The position numbers were made by a program, and so were the translations under genes. This document shows, in pieces, positions 18,878-27,840 of a stretch of DNA of 64,000 bases; within the stretch, counting starts at the first letter, position 1, and the number at the start of each line of letters is the position of its first letter. Source of the DNA: Naumannella cuiyingiana (GTDB lineage: Bacteria; Actinomycetota; Actinomycetes; Propionibacteriales; Propionibacteriaceae); contig NZ_JACBZS010000001.1 in the NCBI RefSeq assembly GCF_013408305.1, positions 620,001 through 684,000 of the forward strand, in the 5' to 3' direction. Below the pieces are notes generated by a model that worked only from the letters and a program-made list of their open reading frames with translations, had not been told where the DNA came from and did not search any database.

Positions 18878-20047
18878 ATGGACCTCACCCTGACCGAGGA
18901 GGAGCGCGACATCCGGCAGTGGGTGCGTACCTTCGTCGACCGAGAGATCCGGCCGCTGGAGCCGGAGGCGTTGAACCGCGAACGGCGCGGCGAGCCGGCG
19001 ATCACCCGCGAGGAGCTGACCGCCCTGCAGGACAAGGCCAAGAAGTCCGGCTTCTTCGGCGTCCAGACCCCGACCGAGTACGGCGGCATGGGGCTCGGCG
19101 CGGTGATGACCGCGTTGATCGAGGTCGAGCTCGGCCGCTCGTTCATCCCGTTCCGGTTCGCCGGGTACGCCGACAACATCTTGTTCTCCGGCAATGATCG
19201 ACAAAAGCAGGACTACCTGCTGCCGACGATCAACGGCGAGCTGCGCAGTTGTTTCGCGATCACCGAGCCGGGTGCCGGCTCCGATGCGCGCGCGATCCGG
19301 ACCAGGGCGGTACGCGACGGCGAGGAGTGGGTGATCACCGGCGAGAAGACCTTCATCACCGGCGGCAACGAGGCCGACTTCTGCATGGTCTTCGCGGTGA
19401 CGGATCCCGAGAAGGGGGCCGACGGCGGGGTGACCTGCTTCCTCGTCGATCGCGACATGGGCTGGAAGTCCGAGCCGATCGACACCATGGGCGAGTGGGG
19501 GCCGGCGGCATTGGTCTTCGACGGCGTGCGGGTGCCGCACGACCACATCCTCGGCGAGGAGGGTCAGGGCTTCGCGCTGGCCATGCAGTGGATCGGGCGG
19601 GGGCGCTACATGCTGCCCGCGCACGCGCTGGGCGCGTGCGAGCGGCTGGTCGAGATGGGCATCGAGCAGGCGAACAACCGGGTCACCTTCGGTGAGCCGA
19701 TCGCCAACCGGCAGGCGATCCAGTGGATGATCGCGGACTCCGCGGTCGAGATCGAGGCGCTGCGCTGGCTGGTGCTGACCGCCGCCTGGCAGGTCGACCA
19801 GGGCCTGGATTCGCGGCAGGCGCAGTCGATCGCGAAGCTCTACGGCGGGCTGAAGGCCAACGAGATCGTGGACCGGGTGCTGCAGATCCACGGCGGCATG
19901 GGCTACACCCGGGAGCTGCCGCTGGAGCGGTGGTATCGCGAGCTGCGGCTGCTGCGGATCTACGAGGGCACCGACGAGATCCAGCGTCGAACCATCGCCC
20001 GGAACCTGTTGAAGGGGCACGTGTCGGTACGCGGGCATCTGGGCTGA
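18878..20047 (+). CDS. Acyl-CoA dehydrogenase
   Basis: A 389-residue flavoprotein that introduces a trans-2 double bond in an acyl-CoA and passes electrons to ETF. Signature blocks are present: CFAITEPGAGSDARAIRT (about 122-139, FAD/substrate), the GEKTFITGG strand, and LQIHGGMGYTRELPLERWYRE. The catalytic glutamate position is filled in RIYEGTDEIQ near residue 370, as in short- and medium-chain enzymes. It starts two bases after the ligase stop and completes the import-activate-oxidise module. Confidence 0.93.
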   Translation: MDLTLTEEERDIRQWVRTFVDREIRPLEPEALNRERRGEPAITREELTALQDKAKKSGFFGVQTPTEYGGMGLGAVMTALIEVELGRSFIPFRFAGYADNILFSGNDRQKQDYLLPTINGELRSCFAITEPGAGSDARAIRTRAVRDGEEWVITGEKTFITGGNEADFCMVFAVTDPEKGADGGVTCFLVDRDMGWKSEPIDTMGEWGPAALVFDGVRVPHDHILGEEGQGFALAMQWIGRGRYMLPAHALGACERLVEMGIEQANNRVTFGEPIANRQAIQWMIADSAVEIEALRWLVLTAAWQVDQGLDSRQAQSIAKLYGGLKANEIVDRVLQIHGGMGYTRELPLERWYRELRLLRIYEGTDEIQRRTIARNLLKGHVSVRGHLG

Positions 20048-20153
20048 TCGGGCGCCCGATCTGCCCGAGTGCGCCGGATCTGCCCGAATGCGCCCGAGCC
20101 GCGCCGGGCTCGCCTAGGGTCGGAGGCAGCCACCACGGACGAGGGAGTCAGTC

Positions 20154-21467
20154 GTGACCGAGCCAGAACTGCCGTCGATCGGGCGCCGGGGCGTGTTGCT
20201 GGGCGCCGCCGCAGCGGCGGGTGTCGCCGGGCTCGCCGCCTCGGGCGGCCTGGGCGGGCCGACCCGTGCCGGCGCTGCGGGCAGCGTACGCACCGGCGCC
20301 GATGTCGCCGCCGCCGCGAACTGGTCGGCCTTCGCCGGCCAGCGGATCGGCATCATCACCAACCCGACCGGTGTGCTGAGCGACAGCCTGGCCAGCATCG
20401 TCGACGTGATGGCCGGCTCGGGGAAGGTCGAGATCGGCGGCGTCTTCGGCCCCGAACACGGCTTCCGCGGCAGCGCCCAGGCGGGCGAGTCCGAGGACAC
20501 CTATGTCGACGAGCGCACCGGCGTCACGGTCTATGACGCCTACGGCGCGAACGACGCGAAGTTCGAGGCCCTGTTCGCCGAGGCGGACGTGGAGACCGTC
20601 GTCTTCGACATCCAGGACGTCGGCGCGAGGTTCTACACCTACATCTGGACCATGTACCACGCGATGATCGCCGCCGCCCGGGCCGGCTTGCGCTTCGTGA
20701 TCCTGGACCGGCCCAATCCGGTCGGCGGCACCGCCCGCGGCCCGCTCCTGGTCGACGGTTTCACCTCCGGCGTCGGGCAGGACCGGATCGTGCAGCAGCA
20801 CGGGATGACGGTCGGCGAGCTGGCGCGGTTCTTCGACGGGGAGTTCGTCGCCGGCAAGGCCGGGCGCCGGCTGCCCGCGCTGGACGTGATCAAGGTCGAG
20901 GGTTGGCAGCCCGACCAGCTCTACGCCGAGACCGGGCTGACCTGGGTGTTGCCGAGCCCGAACATGCCGACCCCGGACACCGCGTTGTTGTATCCCGGGA
21001 CCGGCCTGTTCGAGGCGGTCAATCTCTCGGAGGGCCGCGGGACGACCCGGCCGTTCGAGCTGATCGGGGCGCCGTTCATGGACCACCGGTGGAATGCGCG
21101 GCTGAACGATGCTGGGCTCGCCGGCGTGCGGTTCCGCGAGGCGTATTTCAACCCGACCTTCTCCAAGCACGCCGGCACGGTGTGCGCGGGCGTCCAGGTG
21201 CATCTGACCGAGCCGCGGCGGGTGGACGCGATCGCGGTCGCGGTGACGATGCTGTGCGCCGCGCGAGATCTGTACGCCGACTTCGACTGGCGCGCCGAGG
21301 CCGGCGGCGGGCAGAAGGGCCGCTGGATCGACCTGCTGACCGGGTCGTCGCGGTTCCGCGAGCAGTTCGAGCGGGGCGCTGCGCCGGCGGCGCTGATCGC
21401 CCGCTGGCGCCGGGAGCTCACCGAGTTCGACCGACGCCGGCAGCGCTATCTGCTCTACCCGCGCTGA
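20154..21467 (+). CDS. Exo-beta-N-acetylmuramidase NamZ-like (DUF1343)
   Basis: A 437-residue exported protein. Residues about 10-45 form a twin-arginine-type signal (GRRGVLLGAAAAAGVAGLAAS). The mature part is a DUF1343/NamZ domain: GIITNPTGV near 64-72, then GVFGPEHGFRG near 97-107, which holds the glutamate and histidine of the proposed active site. Characterised family members remove N-acetylmuramate from the non-reducing end of peptidoglycan fragments in wall recycling. The GTG start follows a GGAGTCAGTC stretch. It is convergent with holA at only seven bases. The family assignment is firm; activity is assumed from the family. Confidence 0.88.
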   Translation: MTEPELPSIGRRGVLLGAAAAAGVAGLAASGGLGGPTRAGAAGSVRTGADVAAAANWSAFAGQRIGIITNPTGVLSDSLASIVDVMAGSGKVEIGGVFGPEHGFRGSAQAGESEDTYVDERTGVTVYDAYGANDAKFEALFAEADVETVVFDIQDVGARFYTYIWTMYHAMIAAARAGLRFVILDRPNPVGGTARGPLLVDGFTSGVGQDRIVQQHGMTVGELARFFDGEFVAGKAGRRLPALDVIKVEGWQPDQLYAETGLTWVLPSPNMPTPDTALLYPGTGLFEAVNLSEGRGTTRPFELIGAPFMDHRWNARLNDAGLAGVRFREAYFNPTFSKHAGTVCAGVQVHLTEPRRVDAIAVAVTMLCAARDLYADFDWRAEAGGGQKGRWIDLLTGSSRFREQFERGAAPAALIARWRRELTEFDRRRQRYLLYPR

Positions 21468-21474
21468 TCGCGGG

Positions 21475-22434
21475 TCAACGGGCGGCGATCGCCAGGACGG
21501 CGCGCTCGAGGGCGTAGTCGGCATTGTCCGCCGCGCCCTTGACGTCGGCATCGGCGGTCGCGACGGTGGCGATCGCGCGCGCCAGGCGGCGATCGTCCCA
21601 GCCGCGGAGCTGGTTGCGCATGGTCTTCAGCTTCCACGGGGGTACGCCCACCTCGCGCGCCAGGTCGCCCTCGCGCATCCCGCTCCCCCGCGCTCCGGAG
21701 AGTTTCCCGAGGCCGCGCAGCCCGGAGGCGAGCGCGCTGGTGATCAACACCGCCGGCACCCCGGTGGCGAGCGCCCAGCGCAGGTGCTCCAGCGCACGGG
21801 CGGTCTCACCGGCCAGCGCGAGATCGGCGATGGCGAAGCTGGTCGCCTCGGCGCGCCCGGAGAAGTAGCGCCGGACCAACCGCTCGTCGATCACCGAGTC
21901 CTCGGAGTCGGCGACGAGCTGGTCGACGGCGGCGGCGAGCGCGCGCAGGTCGTGCCCGACGGAGTCGACCAGCAACTGGGCGACGGAGGGATCGGCCCGG
22001 GCATGGTGTCGGCGTACCTCCGCGGTGACGAAGCGCGGCAGCTCCCACGGCTTCACCTGCGGGCTGTCGGCAGTCTCGACGGACCTGATCTTGCGCAGCT
22101 TGTCGAGCAGGCCCTTGCCCCGCTGGCCTCCCGGATGGACCAGCACCAGGGCGAGGTCGGCGGGCGTGTCGCCGGCCAGCGCGAGGACCGCGTCGGCGAG
22201 GTCGGCGGGCACGGCGCCCAGCTCGCGGATCACGGCGATGGTGCGGGAGGCGAACAGCGAGCCGCCGGTGATCTCGGCGAGGCTGCCCGCATCCAGCTCG
22301 GTCGCCGACAGGTCGTTGTGTTCGGCCTCTGCCGTCTCGGCGCGTGCGGCGGCCACCCGCTCGGCCACGTGCCGGTCGGCGATCAGTGACTCCGGCCCCG
22401 TGACCAGCAGGGTCCGTCCGAACGGTGAGGCCAT
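21475..22434 (-). CDS. holA: DNA polymerase III delta subunit
   Basis: A 319-residue clamp-loader subunit that opens the beta sliding clamp. The protein begins with GRTLLVTGPESLIADR and has the HolA helical C-terminal domain (AREVGVPPWKLKTMRNQLRGWDDRRLARAIATVATADADVKG). Length is normal. ATG 22434 is used; ATG 22446 four codons upstream is equally possible, and neither has a clear Shine-Dalgarno sequence. In many actinobacteria it directly follows comEC; here an alcohol dehydrogenase separates them. Confidence 0.92.
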   Translation of the reverse strand: MASPFGRTLLVTGPESLIADRHVAERVAAARAETAEAEHNDLSATELDAGSLAEITGGSLFASRTIAVIRELGAVPADLADAVLALAGDTPADLALVLVHPGGQRGKGLLDKLRKIRSVETADSPQVKPWELPRFVTAEVRRHHARADPSVAQLLVDSVGHDLRALAAAVDQLVADSEDSVIDERLVRRYFSGRAEATSFAIADLALAGETARALEHLRWALATGVPAVLITSALASGLRGLGKLSGARGSGMREGDLAREVGVPPWKLKTMRNQLRGWDDRRLARAIATVATADADVKGAADNADYALERAVLAIAAR

Positions 22435-22454
22435 GGGCGCAAGCATGCCAGTCC

Positions 22455-22518
22455 GGGCCGACATCGCTCGTGGCTGACCTCGCTCACGGCCGACCTCGCT
22501 CACGACCGACCTCGCCCA
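22455..22518. repeat. Four 16-base tandem repeats upstream of holA
   Basis: Units at 22455, 22471, 22487 and 22503 share the core GACCTCGCTCA (first unit GACATCGCTCG, last GACCTCGCCCA). They lie between the holA start and the alcohol dehydrogenase stop. No function is assigned. Confidence 0.65.
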
Positions 22519-22549
22519 GGACAACCTGCGGCGCTGCTCGGCAGTGTGA

Positions 22550-23596
22550 TCAGCCGCGCGAGACCACCACGCACGACTTCATGCTCAGCGGGTCCGCGTC
22601 GGCGTTCAGGGCCGACTCGGCGTCCTCGAGCGCGAACTCGGCGGTGACCAGCGCGTCCAGGTCGACGTCGGGTTGTCCGGCGATCGCGATGGCGGTCGGC
22701 CAGGTGTCGACGTAGCGGAAGATGCCGGTCAGCACGAGCTCGTTGCGGGCGATGAGCTGGACCGGCAGGGTCATCTCGTCCGCTCCCATGCCGACCATCA
22801 CGGCCGTTCCGCCGCGCCGCAGGGCCCGCAGCCCGGCAAGCATCGCCGGGGTCGCGCCGGAGCACTCGATGAAGGCATCCACGGCGAGCGTCTCGGGTGC
22901 GAAATCGGCTGCGGCGGGATCGTGGGTCGCCGTGGCGCCGAACGCCGCGATCCGTTCGCGGCGTGAGGCGACCGGGTCGGTCACGATCACCTCGGCGGCG
23001 CCGTAGCTGCGGGCCGCGACGGCCGCCAGGGCCCCGATCGGCCCGGCGCCGGTGATCAGCACCCGGTCGCCGGGTCCGATCCCGGCCTTGCGGCAGGCCC
23101 ACAGCCCGACCGACAGCGGTTCGAGCAGCGCCGCCGCGGCATCGCTGAGCGTGTCGGGCACGGCGAAGGCGAACTCGGCGGGAGCGGTGACGTACTCGGC
23201 GAAGGCGCCGTCGATCGGCGGCGTGGCGTAGAACTTCATCTCCGGGCACAGGTTCAGGTGCCCGGTCGTGCACGCGCGGCAGACCCGGCACGGGCGCTGC
23301 GGCTCGATCGCGACCCGCTCCCCCACCCGCCCCTCATCGACACCGGGCCCGACGGCCGCGATCACGCCCGACACCTCGTGGCCGAGGACGAGCGGGCCGT
23401 CGACGATCATGTCGCCGATCCGGCCGTCGGTGTAGTAGTGCACATCGGACCCGCACACGCCGACCGTGCGGACCTTGATCAACACCTCGCCGGGGCCCGG
23501 GGTGGGCACCGGCCGCTCCTGCATCTCCATGCTCCGTTTGCCGGTCAGCACATTGGCGCGCATGCGATCGGGGATCTCGGGGGCGGTGGTGGACAT
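22550..23596 (-). CDS. Zinc-dependent alcohol dehydrogenase, sorbitol-dehydrogenase type
   Basis: A 348-residue medium-chain dehydrogenase. The catalytic zinc ligands are in GVCGSDVHYY (cysteine near 48) and GHEVSG (histidine near 73), the structural zinc cysteines follow the C-x2-C-x2-C-x7-C spacing in CRVCRACTTGHLNLC, and the cofactor fold is GAGPIGALAA near 174. The overall pattern is closest to polyol/L-iditol dehydrogenases, which oxidise a secondary alcohol with NAD. The substrate is not predictable. It stands alone between holA and comEC, interrupting a normally contiguous pair, so it may be an insertion. Confidence 0.88.
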   Translation of the reverse strand: MSTTAPEIPDRMRANVLTGKRSMEMQERPVPTPGPGEVLIKVRTVGVCGSDVHYYTDGRIGDMIVDGPLVLGHEVSGVIAAVGPGVDEGRVGERVAIEPQRPCRVCRACTTGHLNLCPEMKFYATPPIDGAFAEYVTAPAEFAFAVPDTLSDAAAALLEPLSVGLWACRKAGIGPGDRVLITGAGPIGALAAVAARSYGAAEVIVTDPVASRRERIAAFGATATHDPAAADFAPETLAVDAFIECSGATPAMLAGLRALRRGGTAVMVGMGADEMTLPVQLIARNELVLTGIFRYVDTWPTAIAIAGQPDVDLDALVTAEFALEDAESALNADADPLSMKSCVVVSRG

Positions 23597-23695
23597 CGTC
23601 GGCTCACTTTCGTCGGTGAGGTCGACGGTATCGACCTCACCCCCGTTCCGGGGCTCCCCCGGCCGATCGGTGACGGAATCGTCCCTCGTCCCGGG

Positions 23696-26137
23696 TCACG
23701 CCCGGCGTTGGACGAAGAGCCGCGGCCGACCGTCGACGACGGCGACCGCGGCGGCACCCTGGGTGTCGGTGCGGGCGACGGTCATCCCGAGTGCACCGAG
23801 AACGCCCAGCGTGCGCGGGGACGGGTGTCCGTAGTCGTTGCCGGCGCCCGCGCTGGCGATCGCGATCCGTGCGCCGGTCGCGGCCAGGAAGCGCTCGTCC
23901 TGTCGCGACGAGCCGTGGTGCGGCACCTTGAGCACGGCGGCGCGAAGGTCGGTCGCGCAACGCAGCGCCGCGGCCTGGCCGGCGGGTTCGAGATCGCCGG
24001 ACAGCAGCACCGACACACCGCCCGAACGCACCCGGACCAGCAGACCGGCGTCGTTCTCCGCCGCCGATTCGCCGTCCTTTCCGGTCGCCGGCGAGGCGCG
24101 GGCCCTCGCCGGCGCCGCGCACGGGGCGAGCACCTCGACCTCGGCTTCGCCGACCCGGTACGCCTGACCGGCGCCCGCCGCGACGACCGTCGCCCCGGCC
24201 CGGCCGGCGAGGGCCGCTGCGCCCGCCGACCCGGTGGAGGCCGACGAGACCAGGACGGTGCCCATCCGCCGGCGCTCCAGCACGCCCGGCAGTCCCCCGA
24301 CATGATCGGCGTGGCCGTGGCTCAGGATAAGCAGGGGCACGTCGGTGATGCCGAGTTGATCAAGACACCGGGCGATCGGCTCCGGCTCCGGGCCCGCGTC
24401 CACGACGACGGCGGCGGCGGGACCGGCCCGGATGGCGAGCCCGTCGCCCTGCCCGACGTCGCAGGCCACGAGCCGCCAGCCCGGGGGTGGCCAGCCGGGC
24501 TGGACGGGCCCGCGCAGCATGATCGTGATCAGCACGATGCCCAGCAGCAGGCAGGCCAGCCGACGGGCGAGGATTGCCGGCAGCACCGCCGCCCAGAGCA
24601 GGCAGCCGACGCCGAGGACGGCGACGGCGAGCGGATCCGCCGGCCACGCCATCGCCGCACCTGGCAGCGCGGCGCCGGCGGTGCCGATCGCGATGATCCC
24701 CTGCGCGCACCATGCCGCCACGAAGCCCGCGGCGGCCGCGGGCCAGGGGTGCACCTGCGAGAGCGCCGCGGCCGCGAAACCGGCCACGGTGGCGGGCCCG
24801 ACGAGCGGGCCGGCCAGCGCGTTGGCGAGCAGCCCGACGATGCTGACCTGCCCGGAGATCGCGGTGACCACGGGTTGAGTCGCGACCTGGGCGGCCAGCG
24901 GCACGGCGAGCGCCTCGGCCAGGGGCCGCGGCAGCCAGCCCGCCAGCCGGTCGGCCCAGCCACCGGCCCACCAGACGATGCCGCCCGTCGCGAACACCGA
25001 CAGCGCGAATCCGATCTCGGCGGCGAGCCACGGATCGACGAGCAACAGGCCCAGCACCGCGGCGCACAGCGGCCGCATCCCGCGGCGCAGCCCGGCGGTC
25101 AGGCCGAGGCCGGCGAGCCCGACCAGGCCCATCGCCGCAGCCCGCAGCACGCTCGGTTCCGTGCGGCACAACAACACGAATCCGATCACCCCGCCGAGCC
25201 CGATCACCCGCAGCCACCAGCCGCGCACGCCGATCCAGCGGGCCACGAACAACACGAACGCGAGCATCAGGGTGAGGTTGGCGCCGCTGACGGCGGTCAG
25301 ATGGGTGAGCGCCGTGGTCCGGAAGTCCTCGCCCAGCCGCTCGGGCACGCCGGAGACATCGCCGACGACCAGCGCCGGCACCAGACCGCGGCGCTCCTCG
25401 GGATGCCCGGCGACCGATGCCCGCAGCCCGACGCGGACCGCCTCGACCCGCCGGTCGAGCGCGCCTGCCGGGGCGATCGTCACCGGCGGCGCGCGCAGCC
25501 GCGCCGTGGCGACGGCCCGCTCGCCCGGGTCGGGCAGCCGCAGGCCGGCGCGGGCCTCCAGCGTCGTCCCCACGATGGGCCCGCGCAGCGCCTCGGCGAC
25601 CGGCCCGATGCCGGTCAGCGCGATCGTCTGGTCGAGCCGCCAGGTCTGTCCCCGGGCGCGCAGCTCCCGGAGCTGGGCGTACCGCACCGCGAACGCCGGC
25701 CGCGCGCCCTTCGCCGCGAAGTAGCGCGCATCGGAGGTGATCACCACGACCACCCGACCGCCTGCCTCGTCGCGGGCCAGCGCGCGCGCCGGCGAGGCCT
25801 CGGTCGCCGCGACCCGCAGCAGGGCCGCGGCACAGATGATCACGACCAACACCCCGGCCGCGGTCGCCGCCCGGCGACGCAATCGGACGCCGACCATGAT
25901 CAGCACGGCGGCGCCGACCGCCGCGCCGAGCGCACCCACCGGGCCCGCCTGCACGATGGCGAGGACCCCGCCCCAGACCGCGAGCGCCGGCAGCACCAAT
26001 CGATGATCACCGGCGGCCGCCGCCTCGTCGCCGCCCCGGGCACCCGGCGGCTCCCGTCGGGCGGCGGCGCCCACCCGGCGCCGGACCAGCTCCGCTCCGC
26101 CCCGTGCGAACCGCGCGACCCCGGGCAACCCGGTCAC
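23696..26137 (-). CDS. comEC: ComEC/Rec2 DNA uptake channel protein
   Basis: An 813-residue membrane protein with an N-terminal hydrophobic region, a central competence domain (LTAVSGANLTLMLAFVLF, about 290-307) and a C-terminal metallo-beta-lactamase domain with the metal motif SHGHADHVGG near residue 607, later SGDLE and HHGSS. Family members carry single-stranded DNA across the membrane during transformation and the C-terminal domain is proposed to be a nuclease. The GTG start overlaps the comEA stop (GTGA). Length and motifs are complete, but no pilus or DprA genes lie in this window, so competence itself is not shown. Confidence 0.92.
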   Translation of the reverse strand: MTGLPGVARFARGGAELVRRRVGAAARREPPGARGGDEAAAAGDHRLVLPALAVWGGVLAIVQAGPVGALGAAVGAAVLIMVGVRLRRRAATAAGVLVVIICAAALLRVAATEASPARALARDEAGGRVVVVITSDARYFAAKGARPAFAVRYAQLRELRARGQTWRLDQTIALTGIGPVAEALRGPIVGTTLEARAGLRLPDPGERAVATARLRAPPVTIAPAGALDRRVEAVRVGLRASVAGHPEERRGLVPALVVGDVSGVPERLGEDFRTTALTHLTAVSGANLTLMLAFVLFVARWIGVRGWWLRVIGLGGVIGFVLLCRTEPSVLRAAAMGLVGLAGLGLTAGLRRGMRPLCAAVLGLLLVDPWLAAEIGFALSVFATGGIVWWAGGWADRLAGWLPRPLAEALAVPLAAQVATQPVVTAISGQVSIVGLLANALAGPLVGPATVAGFAAAALSQVHPWPAAAAGFVAAWCAQGIIAIGTAGAALPGAAMAWPADPLAVAVLGVGCLLWAAVLPAILARRLACLLLGIVLITIMLRGPVQPGWPPPGWRLVACDVGQGDGLAIRAGPAAAVVVDAGPEPEPIARCLDQLGITDVPLLILSHGHADHVGGLPGVLERRRMGTVLVSSASTGSAGAAALAGRAGATVVAAGAGQAYRVGEAEVEVLAPCAAPARARASPATGKDGESAAENDAGLLVRVRSGGVSVLLSGDLEPAGQAAALRCATDLRAAVLKVPHHGSSRQDERFLAATGARIAIASAGAGNDYGHPSPRTLGVLGALGMTVARTDTQGAAAVAVVDGRPRLFVQRRA

Positions 26138-27186
26138 GTTGTGATCAGCGGCGCCAGCTCCGCAAAGGTCTTCGGGCCGATGCCCGGCACCTCCTGCAGG
26201 TCCTCGGGCGCGGAGAAGCCGCCGTTCTCCTCCCGCCAGGCGATGATCTTCTCCGCCGTCTTCGGCCCGACCCCCGGCAGGGTTTCGAGCTGGTCGCTGG
26301 TCGCGGAGTTGAGGTTGACGAGCGGGCCGGACGACCCGCCCAAGGCTTCACCGCTCGAAGACGCTGCGCCTGCCCCGCGCACTTCGCCGGCCGGATCACG
26401 GTCGGTGCCGACGACCACCTGCTCGCCGTCGTTCAGCACCTGAGCGAGGTTGAGCTCGCCCGGATCGGCCTTGTCGGAGAGGCCGCCGGCGGCCTCGATC
26501 GCGTCGTTCACCCGCGAGCCCGCCGGCAGCTCGACGATCCCCGGTTTCTGCACCGCACCCACGACGTGCACCATGATCATCGGCTCGGTCGTGATCGTCG
26601 GCCCGGTCGTGGCACCGTCGGCAGGTGCCGACTCCGGCTCCACGGGCGCACCCGCGGACTGCTGCTCGCCGCCACGTTGCTCGCCCAGCGGTTCGGCCGT
26701 CACGGGGGGCGCCTCCGGCACCGGGACCGCGCGCGCACTGAGCACGGTGAACCCGGCAACCAGCAGCCCGACGCCGGCCAGCGCGGCCAGAGCGAACACG
26801 TGCAGGCGTCCGAAGCCCATGCGTGCGAACGCACCCCGCCCCGGCAGCCCGCGCCCGGCACCGGGCGGCTCACTCGCTCGGGTCGCGATGGCCCGCTCGC
26901 CCGGACTCGCCGCCGGCTCCCCCGCGCGGCGGGCGACGCCCCGGGGGCGATCGGCCGGCACCGCGAGGGCGCCAACCCGGCGTCGCGCCGCGAGCTCGGC
27001 CAGCCAGTCGGGGCCGGGCGCGTCGTCGACGGGGTCGATGATCTCGGTCGGCGGCCCGTCGGGACCATCGTCCGACGGCGGGGCGTCGGGTCCCGATTCG
27101 CGGGCGATCAGGTCATCCAGCCGCCGCCGCACATGATCGGTGAGCGGGGCTCCCCCGACCGCCGAACCATCCCCATCGCGTGCCAT
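26134..27186 (-). CDS. comEA: ComEA-type DNA-binding competence protein
   Basis: A 350-residue protein: a long charged N-terminal cytoplasmic region (about 1-120), one membrane helix (HVFALAALAGVGLLVAGFTVL, about 130-150), a Pro/Glu-rich linker, an SLBB domain (HVVGAVQKPGIVELPAGSRV) and a C-terminal helix-hairpin-helix pair (NLNSATSDQLETLPGVGPKTAEKI, then EVPGIGPKTFAELAPL). ComEA binds incoming double-stranded DNA for ComEC. ATG 27186 is used because an AACTGTCTGG element shared with another gene lies directly upstream. The N-terminal region is much longer than in Bacillus ComEA but usual for actinobacteria. Confidence 0.9.
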   Translation of the reverse strand: MARDGDGSAVGGAPLTDHVRRRLDDLIARESGPDAPPSDDGPDGPPTEIIDPVDDAPGPDWLAELAARRRVGALAVPADRPRGVARRAGEPAASPGERAIATRASEPPGAGRGLPGRGAFARMGFGRLHVFALAALAGVGLLVAGFTVLSARAVPVPEAPPVTAEPLGEQRGGEQQSAGAPVEPESAPADGATTGPTITTEPMIMVHVVGAVQKPGIVELPAGSRVNDAIEAAGGLSDKADPGELNLAQVLNDGEQVVVGTDRDPAGEVRGAGAASSSGEALGGSSGPLVNLNSATSDQLETLPGVGPKTAEKIIAWREENGGFSAPEDLQEVPGIGPKTFAELAPLITT

Positions 27187-27273
27187 GTCCAGACAGTTGG
27201 CTCGCGGGCCCACGGATTGTCACCCGCGGGCCGATCTGTGGACAATTTCGGCCGGGCCGGGCGCTGTGGACAA
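27187..27273 (-). promoter_or_regulatory. comEA upstream element with two DnaA-box-like TTGTCCACA sites
   Basis: Minus-strand TTGTCCACA occurs at 27245-27237 and 27273-27265. This is the GC-rich form of the DnaA box. From the first box to the ATG the sequence aligns without gaps to the region in front of the DUF4192 gene (34276-34332); by hand count 43 of 57 bases are identical. The best blocks are TCCACAGATC, CCGCGGGyGACA and CAACTGTCTGG, the last next to both start codons. Function is unknown; shared regulation is the inference. Confidence 0.5.
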
Positions 27274-27313
27274 CTCCGGGACGAGGTCGGCCCGGTCATC
27301 CAGCGGCGCGTTC

Positions 27314-27808
27314 TCACGCATCGCGCCTCGTGTCGTCGGTCGCCGCGTACGTCCTGATCCGGGCGGTGTGGCCGGGGATGTGGGTGGTGATGCGGAGCGT
27401 GATCAGGTCCTGCCAGGCCGTGTGCTGCTCCGGAAGCGCATCGCCCGCACGATCGAACAAGCGAAGGAGCACCGGACGTTCGGCCGCTCGGTCGGGGATC
27501 GCGTCGAGCGCGTCGCGCAGCTCCCGTGCGTGGTCGCTCACCATGGCGACGCGCTGTTGGTGAGTGGTGGAGGCGATGAGCTCGGTGATCGCGGTCTCGT
27601 TCATCGCGCCCCGGTTGTTGACGACCGCATCGCGACCGTGATGGATGTCGCGAGCCGCTTCGGCGAGGAGCGAATCGCTGAGCGCGATGTGACTCAGCGT
27701 CCAGTCGACATCGTCTCGCGCCGGCACCGGGTAGTTCGCCGTGTCCCGGATCGATTCGGCGACCCTCAGCAGATCGCTGTAGACGGCGTCGAAGTCAGTG
27801 GTATCCAT
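27314..27808 (-). CDS. DinB-like four-helix protein
   Basis: A 164-residue protein predicted to be a helical bundle of the DinB/mycothiol-dependent maleylpyruvate isomerase N-terminal type: FDAVYSDLLRVAESI, then DWTLSHIALSDSLLAEAARDI, whose histidine fits the first metal-ligand position. Members of this superfamily bind a metal and often use mycothiol in actinobacteria; the reaction here is unknown. It follows the MFS transporter by 32 bases on the same strand, so the two are probably cotranscribed from the ArsR-type operator. Base composition is less GC-rich than the neighbours, suggesting later acquisition. Confidence 0.65.
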   Translation of the reverse strand: MDTTDFDAVYSDLLRVAESIRDTANYPVPARDDVDWTLSHIALSDSLLAEAARDIHHGRDAVVNNRGAMNETAITELIASTTHQQRVAMVSDHARELRDALDAIPDRAAERPVLLRLFDRAGDALPEQHTAWQDLITLRITTHIPGHTARIRTYAATDDTRRDA

Positions 27809-27840
27809 CGGGCCTTCCCAAGTGTGGAGGATGTCGCGGG

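Noticed and set aside
23258-26443. Open plus-strand frame of about 1060 codons opposite comEC
   Set aside because: Arg/Gly/Asp/His-rich shadow translation of comEC with no domain-like segment.
27187-27273. Replication origin
   Set aside because: Only two DnaA-box-like sites are present and no dnaA, dnaN or AT-rich unwinding region is nearby.
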